Shown: positions 17,212 to 26,421, counted from the first letter of the stretch. The stretch: DNA of 64,000 bases from Flavobacterium sp. SH_e (GCF_025717045.1 NZ_JAOVZN010000007.1:124001-188000); one strand, 5' to 3'. Made by a program: numbers and translations. Notes: generated by a model from the sequence alone, not told the origin.

Positions 17212-18849
17212 ATGAAATTTAAACTTTATATATTTTTATTGCTTTTTTCTACCATGATTTTTGCACAGCAAAAACAAGTAGAAACAAGTATTGACACCAC
17301 CAAAAATAAAATTGGTGCCGAGTTCAAACTGACCCTGAAAACAGTTGTGACTTCAACAGCAAAAGTTGAATTTCCGAAACTTAAAAACATTGGTCCGTTA
17401 GAAGTTATTCAGTCTTATCCAATTGATACGGTTAAGAAAGATGCCACTAATTATGAACTTATAAAAAAATATGGTTTAACGCAGTTTGATTCTGGACGTT
17501 ATACAATTCCGAGCGTTAAAATTTTAATTGATAAAAAACCTTTCTATTCTGATTCTCTTAAAGTAGAAGTTGCCAATGTAAAAGTGGACACTTTACAGCA
17601 GAAAATGTACGACATTAAAGATATTTCTTCAGTTGATGAAGGAATGGGAAATTGGTGGATTTACCTTTTAATTGTTTTAGCTATTCTAGGAATTGGAGCT
17701 TTTGTTTACTGGTATGTTAAAAAACGTCAGCTGAAAAAAATCGAAGAAGAAGTTTATAAAACTCCTATCGAAAAAGCGACAAGTTTATTAAATAATCTGG
17801 AGCAAAAAGAACTGGTTCAAAAAGGTGAAATTAAAGAATATTATAGTGAATTAACCGATATTGCCAGAAATTATATCGAAGAAGCCATTCATATTCCAGC
17901 AATGGAAAGCACAACTTCTGAGTTAATTGCTGCAATTAGAGACGCTTCTACTAAAAAGAAAATGACGCTTACACCAGAAACTGTTGAAAATCTGGAACGT
18001 GTTTTACGTCAGGCCGATTTAGTAAAATTTGCAAAATCTAAACCGCTTGATTTTGAAATTAAAGAAGATAAAAATAAAATTCAAAAAGTTATTTTAACTC
18101 TTGATAATGCTATCCCAACTGAAGTCCCAGAAGACATTGAGGATCAGTTATTGAACGAAGCGCAAAGACAAAAACAAATTCAGGCACAGCTTAAAAAACA
18201 GCGTAATGCAAGAATTGGTTATTCTGTTGCAGCAGTCATACTTTTATTGTTTGCTACGACAACTTTCTTTGTGGTTACCAAAGGTTTCAATTACGTGAAA
18301 GACAATATTATTGGCCATCCTTCTAAAGAATTGTTAGAAGGCGAATGGGTAAAAAGTGCTTACGGAAATCCAGCTGTTCTTATAGAAACTCCAAAAGTTT
18401 TAAAAAGAATGGATGCAGAAAAAGTACTTCCAAAAGAAACGATGGCATTAATCAAAGAAATGCAGCTGTTTGCATACGGAAGCATGATCGATAATTTCTA
18501 CATTACGGTTTCTACAACTAAATTTAAACAGCCAACTGATATAGATTTAGCTAAAGCTCTTGAAGGATCTTTAAAAGTAATGGAAGCTCAAGGAGCACAA
18601 AATATAATTGTAAAACAAGAAGATTTTCAAACCAATGAAGGTATTCAGGGTGTAAAAGGTTACGGAACAATGTCTATTTTGAACCCAGCGACCAAAACAA
18701 GTACTAAAGCATATTATGAATTATTGCTTTTCAAACAAGACCAAGGTTTACAGCAAATTTTGATTTTACATGAAGAAGGCGACACGTATGCAAACGAGAT
18801 TACAACCCGAGTATTAAATTCTGTTGAACTTCAAAGAGCGAGCAACTAA
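17212..18849 (+). CDS. BatD-like secreted/membrane protein of the Bat operon
   Basis: A 545-residue envelope protein. It has a signal peptide (MKFKLYIFLLLFSTMIFAQQ), then a periplasmic BatD-like Ig-type region to about residue 140. A transmembrane segment follows at about 145-167 (WWIYLLIVLAILGIGAFVYW), then a helical cytoplasmic part (ATSLLNNLEQKE...EEAIHIPAMESTTSELI). A second transmembrane segment is at about 340-362, and the C-terminal domain is unrecognised. Proteins of this type occupy the slot between DUF58 and batA in many Bacteroidota. The stop codon overlaps the batA start (TAATG at 18,847-18,851), indicating translational coupling. Confidence 0.8.
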   Translation: MKFKLYIFLLLFSTMIFAQQKQVETSIDTTKNKIGAEFKLTLKTVVTSTAKVEFPKLKNIGPLEVIQSYPIDTVKKDATNYELIKKYGLTQFDSGRYTIPSVKILIDKKPFYSDSLKVEVANVKVDTLQQKMYDIKDISSVDEGMGNWWIYLLIVLAILGIGAFVYWYVKKRQLKKIEEEVYKTPIEKATSLLNNLEQKELVQKGEIKEYYSELTDIARNYIEEAIHIPAMESTTSELIAAIRDASTKKKMTLTPETVENLERVLRQADLVKFAKSKPLDFEIKEDKNKIQKVILTLDNAIPTEVPEDIEDQLLNEAQRQKQIQAQLKKQRNARIGYSVAAVILLLFATTTFFVVTKGFNYVKDNIIGHPSKELLEGEWVKSAYGNPAVLIETPKVLKRMDAEKVLPKETMALIKEMQLFAYGSMIDNFYITVSTTKFKQPTDIDLAKALEGSLKVMEAQGAQNIIVKQEDFQTNEGIQGVKGYGTMSILNPATKTSTKAYYELLLFKQDQGLQQILILHEEGDTYANEITTRVLNSVELQRASN

Positions 18850-19850
18850 TGAGTAAGATGAGTTTTTTAAATCCAGAATTTCTTTGGTTGTTTCTATTAA
18901 TTCCGATTGCGATAATCTGGTTTTTCTGGAAACGCAACCAGCAGTCGGCTACCTTAAAAATGAGTTCAACAGCAGGATTCCAAAATAGCGAATCGTTTTG
19001 GACAAAGTTTAAACCTGCTCTATACGTTTTCAGAATCCTTGCTTTATGTTCTTTGATTATTGCATTGGCTCGACCAAGAACCGTAGATATTAGCAACCAA
19101 ACTAAAACAACAAAAGGAATTGATATCGTTATGGCAATTGACGTTTCTGGTTCTATGCTGGCAAAAGATTTAAAACCCAATCGTATGGAAGCTCTGAAAA
19201 GAGTTGCTGGCGATTTCGTTGAAGAAAGGCCAAACGACAGAATTGGGTTAGTTTTATATGCTTCTGAAGCCTATACTAAAACTCCAGTTACAAGTGATAA
19301 AGCCATTATTCTTGAAGCTATAAAAGGCATTAAATATGATAATGTTTTACAAGACGGAACTGGAATTGGAATGGGATTGGCAACTGCTGTAAATCGTCTG
19401 AAAGATAGTAAAGCAAAAAGCCGCGTTATCATTCTTCTTACCGATGGTGTAAATAATGCTGGATTTATCGAGCCAGAAACCGCTGCTGACATTGCAAAAC
19501 AATATGGCATAAAAGTTTACACAATTGGTCTTGGAACAAACGGAATGGCAGAATCTCCGTACGCTTATGCACCAAACGGAGGTTTCCTTTTCAAAATGCA
19601 GAAAGTTGAAATCGATGAAAGACTGATGAAAAGTATTGCCCGCAAAACAGACGGAACATATTTTAGAGCCACAAGCAACGATAAATTAGCAGAAATATAC
19701 AACTCAATCAATAAACTGGAAACAACGGAAATCCAAGAATTGAAATTCTACGATTATGACGAAAAATACAGAGGATTTGTTTTATTTGCGGCCTTTTTAT
19801 TATTGCTTGAAGTTGGTTTAAGAAATACAGTTTACAGAAGCTTTATTTAA
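18849..19850 (+). CDS. batA: BatA: membrane-anchored von Willebrand factor A protein
   Basis: Inner-membrane VWA protein of 333 residues. Two N-terminal transmembrane segments (FLWLFLLIPIAIIWFFW at about 11-27 and VFRILALCSLIIALA at about 60-74) precede a VWA domain with an intact metal-ion site DVSGS at residues 98-102 and LLTDGVNNAG. A last transmembrane helix lies near the C-terminus (GFVLFAAFLLLLEVGL). The start overlaps the previous stop by one base; a second Met at 18,858 is also possible. BatA and BatB are thought to form a membrane complex linked to aerotolerance and stress fitness. Confidence 0.93.
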   Translation: MSKMSFLNPEFLWLFLLIPIAIIWFFWKRNQQSATLKMSSTAGFQNSESFWTKFKPALYVFRILALCSLIIALARPRTVDISNQTKTTKGIDIVMAIDVSGSMLAKDLKPNRMEALKRVAGDFVEERPNDRIGLVLYASEAYTKTPVTSDKAIILEAIKGIKYDNVLQDGTGIGMGLATAVNRLKDSKAKSRVIILLTDGVNNAGFIEPETAADIAKQYGIKVYTIGLGTNGMAESPYAYAPNGGFLFKMQKVEIDERLMKSIARKTDGTYFRATSNDKLAEIYNSINKLETTEIQELKFYDYDEKYRGFVLFAAFLLLLEVGLRNTVYRSFI

Positions 19851-19861
19851 ATATTTTAGTC

Positions 19862-19918
19862 CAGTCTCGGTTCTCAGTTTACAGCTGAAAACTGTGACAG
19901 AAAACTGAAAACTAGAAT
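19862..19918. repeat. CAGTTTTCAGT-type word palindrome between batA and batB
   Basis: Short palindromic words (GCTGAAAACTG, AGAAAACTGAAAACTAG facing CTCAGTTTACAG) fill the gap. The same words occur at 4,395-4,412, 60,427-60,482 and 63,465-63,530. Confidence 0.5.
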
Positions 19919-19924
19919 TAAAAA

Positions 19925-20959
19925 ATGGAATTAGACGAAAAAAAATATTTATATCTCTTAGTACTGATCCCAATTGTGGTGTGTATTTTCCTTTTCAATA
20001 TGTATTGGAAAAGAAGAACACAACGCGAGTTTGGTGATTTAGAAATGGTAAAAAGGCTGAGTCCTGAGAAATCTGTTTTTAAACCTGTTTTAAAAATTGT
20101 AGTGATTCTTTTGGCTCTTACCTGCTTGATTATCGGTTTAGTTAATCCAAAGATTGGAACTAAAATGGAAACCGTAAAACGAGAAGGTATTGATATTGTT
20201 TTTGCTGTCGACGTTTCTAAAAGTATGCTTGCAGAAGACGTTGCTCCTAGCCGTCTGGACAAAAGTAAACAATTGGTTTCTCAGATCATTAATAATTTAG
20301 GAAGCGATAGAATTGGAATCGTAGCTTATGCAGGAAGTGCTTTCCCTGTTTTGCCAATTACATCAGATTATAGCGTTGCTAAAATGTTCTTGCAGAGTAT
20401 GAGCCCAGGAATGGTTTCATCACAAGGAACTTCTCTTGACGAAGCAATTAGACTATCATCAACTTATTTTGATGAAAAAAGTAAAACCAGCAAATTATTA
20501 ATTCTAATTTCTGATGGTGAAGATCATTCTGAGGGTGCTGCTGCTGCGGCAGAAGAAGCCAATAAATTAGGAATGAAGATTATTACAATTGGTGTTGGAA
20601 CAGAAAAAGGAGGAACAATTCCGTTAAAAGAAAATGGTGTTGTAAGAGGATATCAAAAAGATCTAAACGGAGAAACAGTAATCACCAAATTAAATCAAGA
20701 AGGTTTAAAAACAATTGCAAAAGCAACAAAAGGTGGCTACGTTTACGGCGGAAGCACTAAAGAAGTTTTAGAATATGTAAAAAATGCTTTAAACAATATT
20801 CAAAAAACAGAGTTTGAAGCTACACAAATGGCCGAATTCCAATCGCAGTTTCAATGGTTTATTGGGTTTGCCTTTTTATTACTGTTCCTAGATATTTTCT
20901 TATTAGAGAGAAAAACAAATTGGATCAAAGAGTTGGATTTATTTAACGAAAAGAAATAA
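19925..20959 (+). CDS. batB: BatB: membrane-anchored von Willebrand factor A protein
   Basis: Paralogue of BatA, 344 residues. Transmembrane segments lie at about 9-27 (LYLLVLIPIVVCIFLFNMYW) and 54-73. The VWA domain has metal site DVSKS at 96-100, which keeps the DxSxS pattern, and ILISDGEDHSEG. A C-terminal transmembrane helix follows (FQWFIGFAFLLLFLDIFLLE). Together with BatA it forms the VWA pair of the locus. batC follows after 38 nt. Confidence 0.93.
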   Translation: MELDEKKYLYLLVLIPIVVCIFLFNMYWKRRTQREFGDLEMVKRLSPEKSVFKPVLKIVVILLALTCLIIGLVNPKIGTKMETVKREGIDIVFAVDVSKSMLAEDVAPSRLDKSKQLVSQIINNLGSDRIGIVAYAGSAFPVLPITSDYSVAKMFLQSMSPGMVSSQGTSLDEAIRLSSTYFDEKSKTSKLLILISDGEDHSEGAAAAAEEANKLGMKIITIGVGTEKGGTIPLKENGVVRGYQKDLNGETVITKLNQEGLKTIAKATKGGYVYGGSTKEVLEYVKNALNNIQKTEFEATQMAEFQSQFQWFIGFAFLLLFLDIFLLERKTNWIKELDLFNEKK

Positions 20960-20997
20960 ATGTTCAGATTAAATTCGGAACAGAAAACAAAATTAGA

Positions 20998-21768
20998 ATG
21001 AAAAATTTACTTCTTTATATTTTACTAACGGTTTCTTTTGCAGTTTCTGCTCAAGAAAAAGACAAAACATTGCCCGCTGGTAATGAAGAATATAAACAGA
21101 ATAAATTTGTTGATGCTGAGGCAAACTATAGAATTTCGGAATCAAAATTTCCTAAACGATCAACAGCGCCATATAATTTAGGAAATACTATTTATAGACA
21201 AAATCAAGTTTCGGAAGCAAAATACGCTTACGCGAAAGCGATAAAAAATGCTAAAACAAGACCTGAAAAACACAAAGCTTTTCACAATCTTGGAAATGTT
21301 TTCATGAAAGAGAAAGATTATACGCAAGCAGTTGAAGCTTACAAACAGGCATTACGTAATGATCCAACCGATGATGAAACGCGTTACAATTATGCTTACG
21401 CAAAACAAAAATTAAAAGAAAATCCTCCGAAAAACGACCAAAATAAAGACAAGAATAAGGATAAGGACAAAGACAAGGATAAAAATAAAGACAAAAACAA
21501 AGATCAGAATAAGGACAAGGATAAGGATAAAGACAAAAAAGACGACAAGGGCGATAAAGACAAGGATAAAAAAGATGGTAAAAACGATCCTAAAAAAGAC
21601 GACAAGTCTGACAACCAAGGAGAGCCAAAACCACAGCCTGGAGGAATATCAAAAGAACGAGTTCAGAATTTGTTAGATGCGGTTAACAATGAAGAAAAGA
21701 AAATTCAGGACAAAGTAAACGCTCAAAAAGTAAAAGGTAATCCTAAAAAAACAGAAAAAGACTGGTAA
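20998..21768 (+). CDS. batC: BatC: periplasmic TPR protein with a long Lys/Asp tract
   Basis: A 256-residue protein with a signal peptide (MKNLLLYILLTVSFAVSAQ). About three tetratricopeptide repeats follow in residues 25-135 (APYNLGNTIYRQNQVSEA; KAFHNLGNVFMKEKDYTQA; DETRYNYAYAKQKLKE). Next comes an extremely charged low-complexity tract of KDKNKDKD repeats at about 145-205, then a conserved tail (GGISKERVQNLLDAVNNEEKKIQDKV). The TPR part probably docks BatA/BatB or BatE; the tract is likely a disordered periplasmic linker. The repeated AAGGATAAGGACAAAGAC-type DNA in 21,440-21,600 is prone to length change. Confidence 0.92.
   Translation: MKNLLLYILLTVSFAVSAQEKDKTLPAGNEEYKQNKFVDAEANYRISESKFPKRSTAPYNLGNTIYRQNQVSEAKYAYAKAIKNAKTRPEKHKAFHNLGNVFMKEKDYTQAVEAYKQALRNDPTDDETRYNYAYAKQKLKENPPKNDQNKDKNKDKDKDKDKNKDKNKDQNKDKDKDKDKKDDKGDKDKDKKDGKNDPKKDDKSDNQGEPKPQPGGISKERVQNLLDAVNNEEKKIQDKVNAQKVKGNPKKTEKDW
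21441..21605 (+). repeat. Degenerate AAAGACAAGGAT-type coding repeat in batC
   Basis: Short imperfect 6-nt units (AARGAY) encode alternating Lys and Asp with some Asn. It is an in-frame microsatellite-like region inside batC whose copy number probably varies between strains. Confidence 0.8.
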
Positions 21769-21774
21769 AATAAT

Positions 21775-21866
21775 TTGAATCGTTTAATCGTTAATTTGTT
21801 TATTAGAAGAAATATTCAAAAACGATTAAACGATTAAACAGTTAAATAACAACGATTAAACATTAA
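21775..21866. repeat. ACGATTAAACGATTAAAC word palindrome between batC and batD
   Basis: ATCGTTTAATCGTTAATTT on the left faces ACGATTAAACGATTAAAC on the right across about 30 nt. The same word appears before hppD (33,783-33,801) and around the four-helix gene. No terminator tail is present. Confidence 0.6.
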
Positions 21867-23615
21867 ATGAAAAGATATTTAATTCTATTTCTACTCACTT
21901 TTCAAGGACTTATGGCTCAAGTACAATTTGAAGCCAGAGTCAGCAAAAACACGCTTGGAGTAAACGAAAGACTTCGCATAGACTTCATCATGAATGTTGA
22001 CGGAGACAATTTCGAACAACCTTCTTTTGAAGGTTTCAAACTTGTTGCAGGGCCAAGTCAGCAGATTAGTCAATCTTGGATAAATGGACGAAGCTCTTTT
22101 CAAAAAATCTATTCTTATATCTTACAGCCCGAGAAAAAAGGTGCTTTGACTATTAAACAGGCGGCAATAGAATTCAATGGTCAGATTTACAAAACAAACC
22201 CAATAAAAGTTACTGTAACCAATGCCGTAGCTCAAGAAAGAGATCCAAACGACAGACCTCCAGGATCTGGAAATGAATTGTTAACTCTTGTTGCCGAAAT
22301 TTCAAAAACAAATCCGTATCTGAACGAACCAATTACGGTTGTGTACAAATTGTATTTTAATAATATTGGAGTAACTGGTTTTAAAGAACTGGCAAAACCA
22401 AAATACAATGATTTTTGGAATCAAAACATTGAGATCAAACAGCTTGCAATTGAGGAAGGTAATTTCCAAGGACAAAGATGTTATTATGTTATCTTGAAAA
22501 AAGCAATTTTATATCCGCAAAAATCTGGAAAACTAACAATTGAACCTCTTTCACTCGATATTGGGGTACAATTACCAACAAATCGTCGCGACATGTTCGG
22601 CCAGATGATTACTGTTGAAGACAATAAAGTAGTTTCTGCTGGAGCAAAAACGATCAATGTAAGACCACTTCCTGAAAGCACAAAACCAGAAGGATTTACT
22701 GGCGCTGTCGGCAGACTTAATTTTACAGTTACACCTTCGAAAACAACACTTAAAAATGGTGAAAGTCTAGATTTAATTGTTAGCGCTCAAGGAACAGGAA
22801 ATATGAAGTTATTTACGCTTCCAAAACCTGTTGTGCCAAATGCACTTGAAATGTATGATCCCGTTCATGACGAAAATGTAACAACGTCATTGAGCGGAAT
22901 GTCTGGAAGAATTACAGATAAATACACAATCATTCCGCAATACAGAGGAAAATATGCAATAAAACCAATGCAGTTTTCGTATTTCGATTTGAGTACAGGC
23001 ACTTATAAAACCATTACTTCTAAGGAAATCATGGTTGATGTTTTAGACGGACCAACACCTGCAGAAGCAAATACGGGAGAAAAAGCTTCTAAAAATGCAA
23101 TTGCAAAAACAGATCAGTTTAGACACATTAAAACTAGAACGGCTTTAATTCCTCTTGCAAAAAACGATTTCTATGGTTCGAATTTGTATTTAGGTTTACT
23201 GCTTGCTCCATTTGTTATTATTCCACTAATTATTCTAGCTAGAAAAAGAAAAGAAGCTATTGATAGTGATGTTACTGGAAATAGAATTAGAATGAACAAT
23301 AAGCTGGCGAAGAAATATTTATCTCAAGCGAAGAAACATCTTAACAATAAAGAGCCTTTCTATATTGCACTGGAAAAAGCAATGCATAATTTCTTGAAAG
23401 CAAAACTGCATATTGAAACCTCAGAAATGAGTAAAGACAATATTAGAGAATTGCTGTTATCTAGAAAAGCTAATGCAGAAACCGTTCAGAATTTTATTAC
23501 TCTAACTGAAAACTGCGAATTTGCACGTTATGCACCAGCATCAAGCGCTTCGATTCAGCAGGATTATGATAAAGCGGTTATGATTATTTCTGAATTAGAA
23601 AAACAGATTGTTTAA
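21867..23615 (+). CDS. batD: BatD: oxygen-tolerance-type membrane protein
   Basis: A 582-residue envelope protein with a signal peptide (MKRYLILFLLTFQGLMAQ). Several Ig-like BatD domains cover residues 20-420 (for example EARVSKNTLGVNERLRIDF; LVAEISKTNPYLNEPITVVYKL; GRLNFTVTPSKTTLKNGES). A transmembrane helix lies at about 440-460 (LYLGLLLAPFVIIPLIILA), and a cytoplasmic helical tail follows (AKKYLSQAKKHLNNKEPFY). This matches the BatD family closely. It probably acts with BatA, BatB, BatC and BatE at the inner membrane. Confidence 0.93.
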   Translation: MKRYLILFLLTFQGLMAQVQFEARVSKNTLGVNERLRIDFIMNVDGDNFEQPSFEGFKLVAGPSQQISQSWINGRSSFQKIYSYILQPEKKGALTIKQAAIEFNGQIYKTNPIKVTVTNAVAQERDPNDRPPGSGNELLTLVAEISKTNPYLNEPITVVYKLYFNNIGVTGFKELAKPKYNDFWNQNIEIKQLAIEEGNFQGQRCYYVILKKAILYPQKSGKLTIEPLSLDIGVQLPTNRRDMFGQMITVEDNKVVSAGAKTINVRPLPESTKPEGFTGAVGRLNFTVTPSKTTLKNGESLDLIVSAQGTGNMKLFTLPKPVVPNALEMYDPVHDENVTTSLSGMSGRITDKYTIIPQYRGKYAIKPMQFSYFDLSTGTYKTITSKEIMVDVLDGPTPAEANTGEKASKNAIAKTDQFRHIKTRTALIPLAKNDFYGSNLYLGLLLAPFVIIPLIILARKRKEAIDSDVTGNRIRMNNKLAKKYLSQAKKHLNNKEPFYIALEKAMHNFLKAKLHIETSEMSKDNIRELLLSRKANAETVQNFITLTENCEFARYAPASSASIQQDYDKAVMIISELEKQIV

Positions 23616-23702
23616 TTTTTTTACCGCGAAGCTCGCTAAGAAAATTGATTTAGATTGAGTCGAATTTAAGTTCGCAAAGTTGAAAATCTTATTATAAAGA
23701 AA

Positions 23703-24449
23703 ATGAAAAACATACTATATCTCTTTTTATTCATCTCGCAGGTTTTCTTTGCGCAAGGGCGTTTTGAATCGGCTAATGCGTTGTACCAAAAGGGACAATA
23801 TAAAGAAGCTGCGCAGGTTTATGAAAACATTATAACAGAAGACAAATTACATTCTGCTGAAGTGTATTTTAATTTGGGGAACTGTTATTATAAACTAAAT
23901 CAGGTTGCGCCTTCGATTTATAATTATGAAAAAGCTCTGGTTCTTAAACCAAATGACCCAGAAACTTTAAACAATCTAAAATTTGCTAAAAAGCTAACGA
24001 TTGACGAGATAAAAGAAGTTCCTAAAGTGGGATTTGCAAAACTAATTCAAAACTTTACATCAATATTTGATTACAATACTTGGGCTAAAATTTCTATTGC
24101 GCTTGGTTTTGTGTTCTTATTGAGTTTTATTGGCTATTATTTCTCAAACGCTACACTTGCAAAAAGAATTTATTTTGTTGGAATGTTTATTGTTTTGGTT
24201 GCTTTTGCTTTAAGCATTTCAGCTGGAATGTCTGAAAAAAACCATTTTGATAATGATCGTGTTGCTATTGTTTTTTCTGAATTAAGCCAAGTTCGACATG
24301 AACCTCAAAAATCTTCGAACGGAATTATTTTATTGCATGAAGGAGCAAAAGTTTATGTCTTAGAAAGTGTTGCTGGTTGGAAAAAAATCGAATTGACAGA
24401 CGGAACTCAAGGCTGGATCGATTCTTCAACTATCAAAGAAGTAAAATAA
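23703..24449 (+). CDS. batE: BatE: TPR and SH3 domain membrane protein
   Basis: A 248-residue protein. It has a signal peptide (MKNILYLFLFISQVFFAQG), two to three TPR units in residues 20-95 (AEVYFNLGNCYYKLNQVAPS; IYNYEKALVLKPNDPETLNNL), two transmembrane helices at about 128-150 and 157-177, and a C-terminal bacterial SH3 domain (LLHEGAKVYVLESVAGWKKIEL...GWIDSSTIKEVK). It is the last gene of the Bat operon, followed by a strong hairpin terminator at 24,473-24,516. Confidence 0.93.
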   Translation: MKNILYLFLFISQVFFAQGRFESANALYQKGQYKEAAQVYENIITEDKLHSAEVYFNLGNCYYKLNQVAPSIYNYEKALVLKPNDPETLNNLKFAKKLTIDEIKEVPKVGFAKLIQNFTSIFDYNTWAKISIALGFVFLLSFIGYYFSNATLAKRIYFVGMFIVLVAFALSISAGMSEKNHFDNDRVAIVFSELSQVRHEPQKSSNGIILLHEGAKVYVLESVAGWKKIELTDGTQGWIDSSTIKEVK

Positions 24450-24472
24450 AGTTTTAAAATATTTAAATATAG

Positions 24473-24516
24473 AAATCCCAAATTCCAAAGTAAGATTGGA
24501 ATTTGGGATTTTTTCA
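24473..24516. terminator. Bidirectional terminator between batE and the YfbK-like gene
   Basis: A perfect 16-bp stem (24,473-24,488 with 24,496-24,511), based on AAATCCCAAATTCCAA, is followed by TTTTTT on the plus strand and bordered by A-rich sequence on the other. It ends the Bat operon and the convergent gene. It belongs to the same sequence family as the terminator at 9,322-9,365. Confidence 0.9.
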
Positions 24517-24531
24517 TTTTTGAAATTTGAA

Positions 24532-26082
24532 TTAATTTACTGCATCAACCAATCTGACAAACTCAGATCTGTATCCTTCTTCGTCATTTGATAAACCAGA
24601 TTTTGCTAATCTTTTGATATCCGAACTTGAACTGTTTGCTATATATTTTGATTCACGTAATTTTAATCCGAACCAAGAAACAGCAGTCGTAAATTTGAAA
24701 TCTTGAGAACTGTTTTCTAAGTCCGTTTTCTTGTCTCCAATAACATTTACAATTTCAACACTTTTGTTGCCATCAGGTTTTTTATATCTAAATTTCACTG
24801 TAGCCAACTCATCACTATGATTTTCAGGTGCTTTTTGCGTTTTAGTATATTTTAGATCCGAAGGAACATAATCGCTTTCTACACCAACCGGAACAATCTC
24901 ATACAAAGCTGTAACTGAATGTCCGCTACCTAATTCTCCTGCATCAATTTTATCATTTTTGAAATCTTCTGCATTCAGTTTTCGGTTTTCATAACCAATC
25001 AATCGATATGCTTGAACATGATTTGGATTAAACTCAATTTGTATTTTTACATCTTTCGCGATAGCAAACATTGATCCTTTAAATTCTTTTCCAAGAAAAC
25101 GATTTGCTTCTTGAATGTTATCGATATAAGCGTAATTTCCATTTCCTTTATCAGCCAAAATTTCCATTTTACTGTCTTTGTAATTCCCCATTCCAAAACC
25201 TAAAACGGTTAAGAAAACACCAGATTCTCTTTTTTGCTCAATCAATTTCAGCATATCATCATCAGAAGAAGCGCCAACATTAAAATCACCGTCAGTAGCA
25301 ATCACTACTCTATTGTTTCCTTCTTTGATAAAATTCTGCTGTGCAAGTTTATACGCTAATTCTATTCCTTCCCCTCCAGCCGTGCTTCCACCTGCCTGCA
25401 AATTATCAAAAGCATCCATAATTTCATCTTTATTATCTCCAGAAGTTGGTTCTAAAACTACTCCCGCAGATCCTGCATAAACCACAATCGAAACTTTGTC
25501 AATTCTTCTAAGTTCTTTTACCAGAACTTTCATCGATTCTTTCAGCAATGGCAATTTATTCTGTTCGTCCATCGAACCTGAAACGTCAACTAAAAAAACC
25601 AGATTAGAAGCCGGCAAATTTGCCATTGGAATGTTTTTTCCCTGCAAACCAATTTTTAGTAATCGGCTGTTTTTATTCCAAGGACAATCACTGTATTCTG
25701 TGTTAATGGAAAATGGATGCTCGCCATCTGGCTGTGGATATTTGTATTTAAAGAAGTTGATCATTTCCTCAACTCGAACAGCATCTTTTGGAACTTTCTG
25801 CCCTTCGTTTATAAATCTGCGGATATTGGTATAAGATGCGTTATCAACATCGATAGAAAAAGTAGAAAGCGGTTCTTTGAGCGGAGATTCAAACGGATTT
25901 TCTTCTAATCCTGCATAACTTTCTGTATTGGTTTCAGGAATATAATTTTCCTCTTCAATTAAATCGGTCGTAGCTGCAACTGCAGTAGAATCTGCAGTTT
26001 CCACGGTAGCATAATCAACTTTCTTACAGCCGAAAATAGTAAGTACAAGGAATGCCATCATAAAGAAATTAAGATTTCTCAT
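24532..26082 (-). CDS. YfbK-like von Willebrand factor A lipoprotein
   Basis: A 516-residue lipoprotein (MRNLNFFMMAFLVLTIFGCKK, lipobox IFGC). A VWF_bat-type N-terminal domain includes PLSTFSIDVDNASYTNIRRF and VRVEEMINFFKYKYPQPDGE. The VWA domain has metal site DVSGSMDEQNK, and a DUF3520 C-terminal region ends SKYIANSSSSDIKRLAKSG. The family is annotated YfbK in E. coli; its role is unknown. It lies head-to-head at its 3' end with the Bat operon. The proximity of another VWA protein may be functional, but separate transcription is clear from the shared terminator. Confidence 0.9.
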   Translation of the reverse strand: MRNLNFFMMAFLVLTIFGCKKVDYATVETADSTAVAATTDLIEEENYIPETNTESYAGLEENPFESPLKEPLSTFSIDVDNASYTNIRRFINEGQKVPKDAVRVEEMINFFKYKYPQPDGEHPFSINTEYSDCPWNKNSRLLKIGLQGKNIPMANLPASNLVFLVDVSGSMDEQNKLPLLKESMKVLVKELRRIDKVSIVVYAGSAGVVLEPTSGDNKDEIMDAFDNLQAGGSTAGGEGIELAYKLAQQNFIKEGNNRVVIATDGDFNVGASSDDDMLKLIEQKRESGVFLTVLGFGMGNYKDSKMEILADKGNGNYAYIDNIQEANRFLGKEFKGSMFAIAKDVKIQIEFNPNHVQAYRLIGYENRKLNAEDFKNDKIDAGELGSGHSVTALYEIVPVGVESDYVPSDLKYTKTQKAPENHSDELATVKFRYKKPDGNKSVEIVNVIGDKKTDLENSSQDFKFTTAVSWFGLKLRESKYIANSSSSDIKRLAKSGLSNDEEGYRSEFVRLVDAVN

Positions 26083-26421
26083 AAAGTAAGTTTTTAAAAA
26101 ATTAATAAAAGGTTATAGGCTTCAAATAAGGACTAGCATTCCGGATTTACTAGAGGTGATTATTTGCAATTTTCGAGCATGCAAAATCGTGCCAAATTTT
26201 TTACAAATATTTTTCTTACTTGAAAATAATTTAGAAATCCCTTGTTTTTAAAGGCATTTTGCGCGGAAATATTTTTTGTTTTTTTCTTTTCCACACAGAT
26301 TGTAGAGACGCACCGCAGTGCGTCTACACCCAGCATATCGACAAAGATTGTGTTAGACGCACCGCAGTGCGTCTCTATAGTAAAATGAGGTGTAAAAAAA
26401 ATGCGTTTTTTTGCAGTTAAA
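26083..26421. other. Gene-poor interval holding MITE-like copy B
   Basis: This 339-nt stretch has no convincing gene. Short frames that cross it are interrupted by the palindromic element at 26,302-26,378 and have no family resemblance. It must contain the promoter of the YfbK-like gene near 26,090-26,160, where I see no clear consensus match. Confidence 0.65.
26302..26378. repeat. MITE-like palindromic element, copy B
   Basis: A 77-bp element with ends GTAGAGAC and GTCTCTAT. It has two internal near-perfect palindromes (GACGCACCGCAGTGCGTC at 26,307-26,324 and again at 26,356-26,373) and a centre reading CAGCATATCGACAAAGATTG. Its reverse complement matches copy A at 11,413-11,498. No coding capacity. 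Confidence 0.85.

Noticed and set aside
21412..21618. A strikingly hydrophobic frame opposite batC
   Set aside because: It is the antisense of the Lys/Asp repeat, which automatically reads as Val/Leu/Ile/Phe; no start signal or context supports a gene.
21775..21866. Repeated ACGATTAAAC units considered as a CRISPR fragment
   Set aside because: Units are short, irregular and palindromically arranged, without uniform spacers or cas genes.
20998..24449. Two separate TPR genes as a duplication of one gene
   Set aside because: BatC and BatE have distinct architecture (charged linker versus membrane helices and SH3) and both are standard members of the Bat locus.
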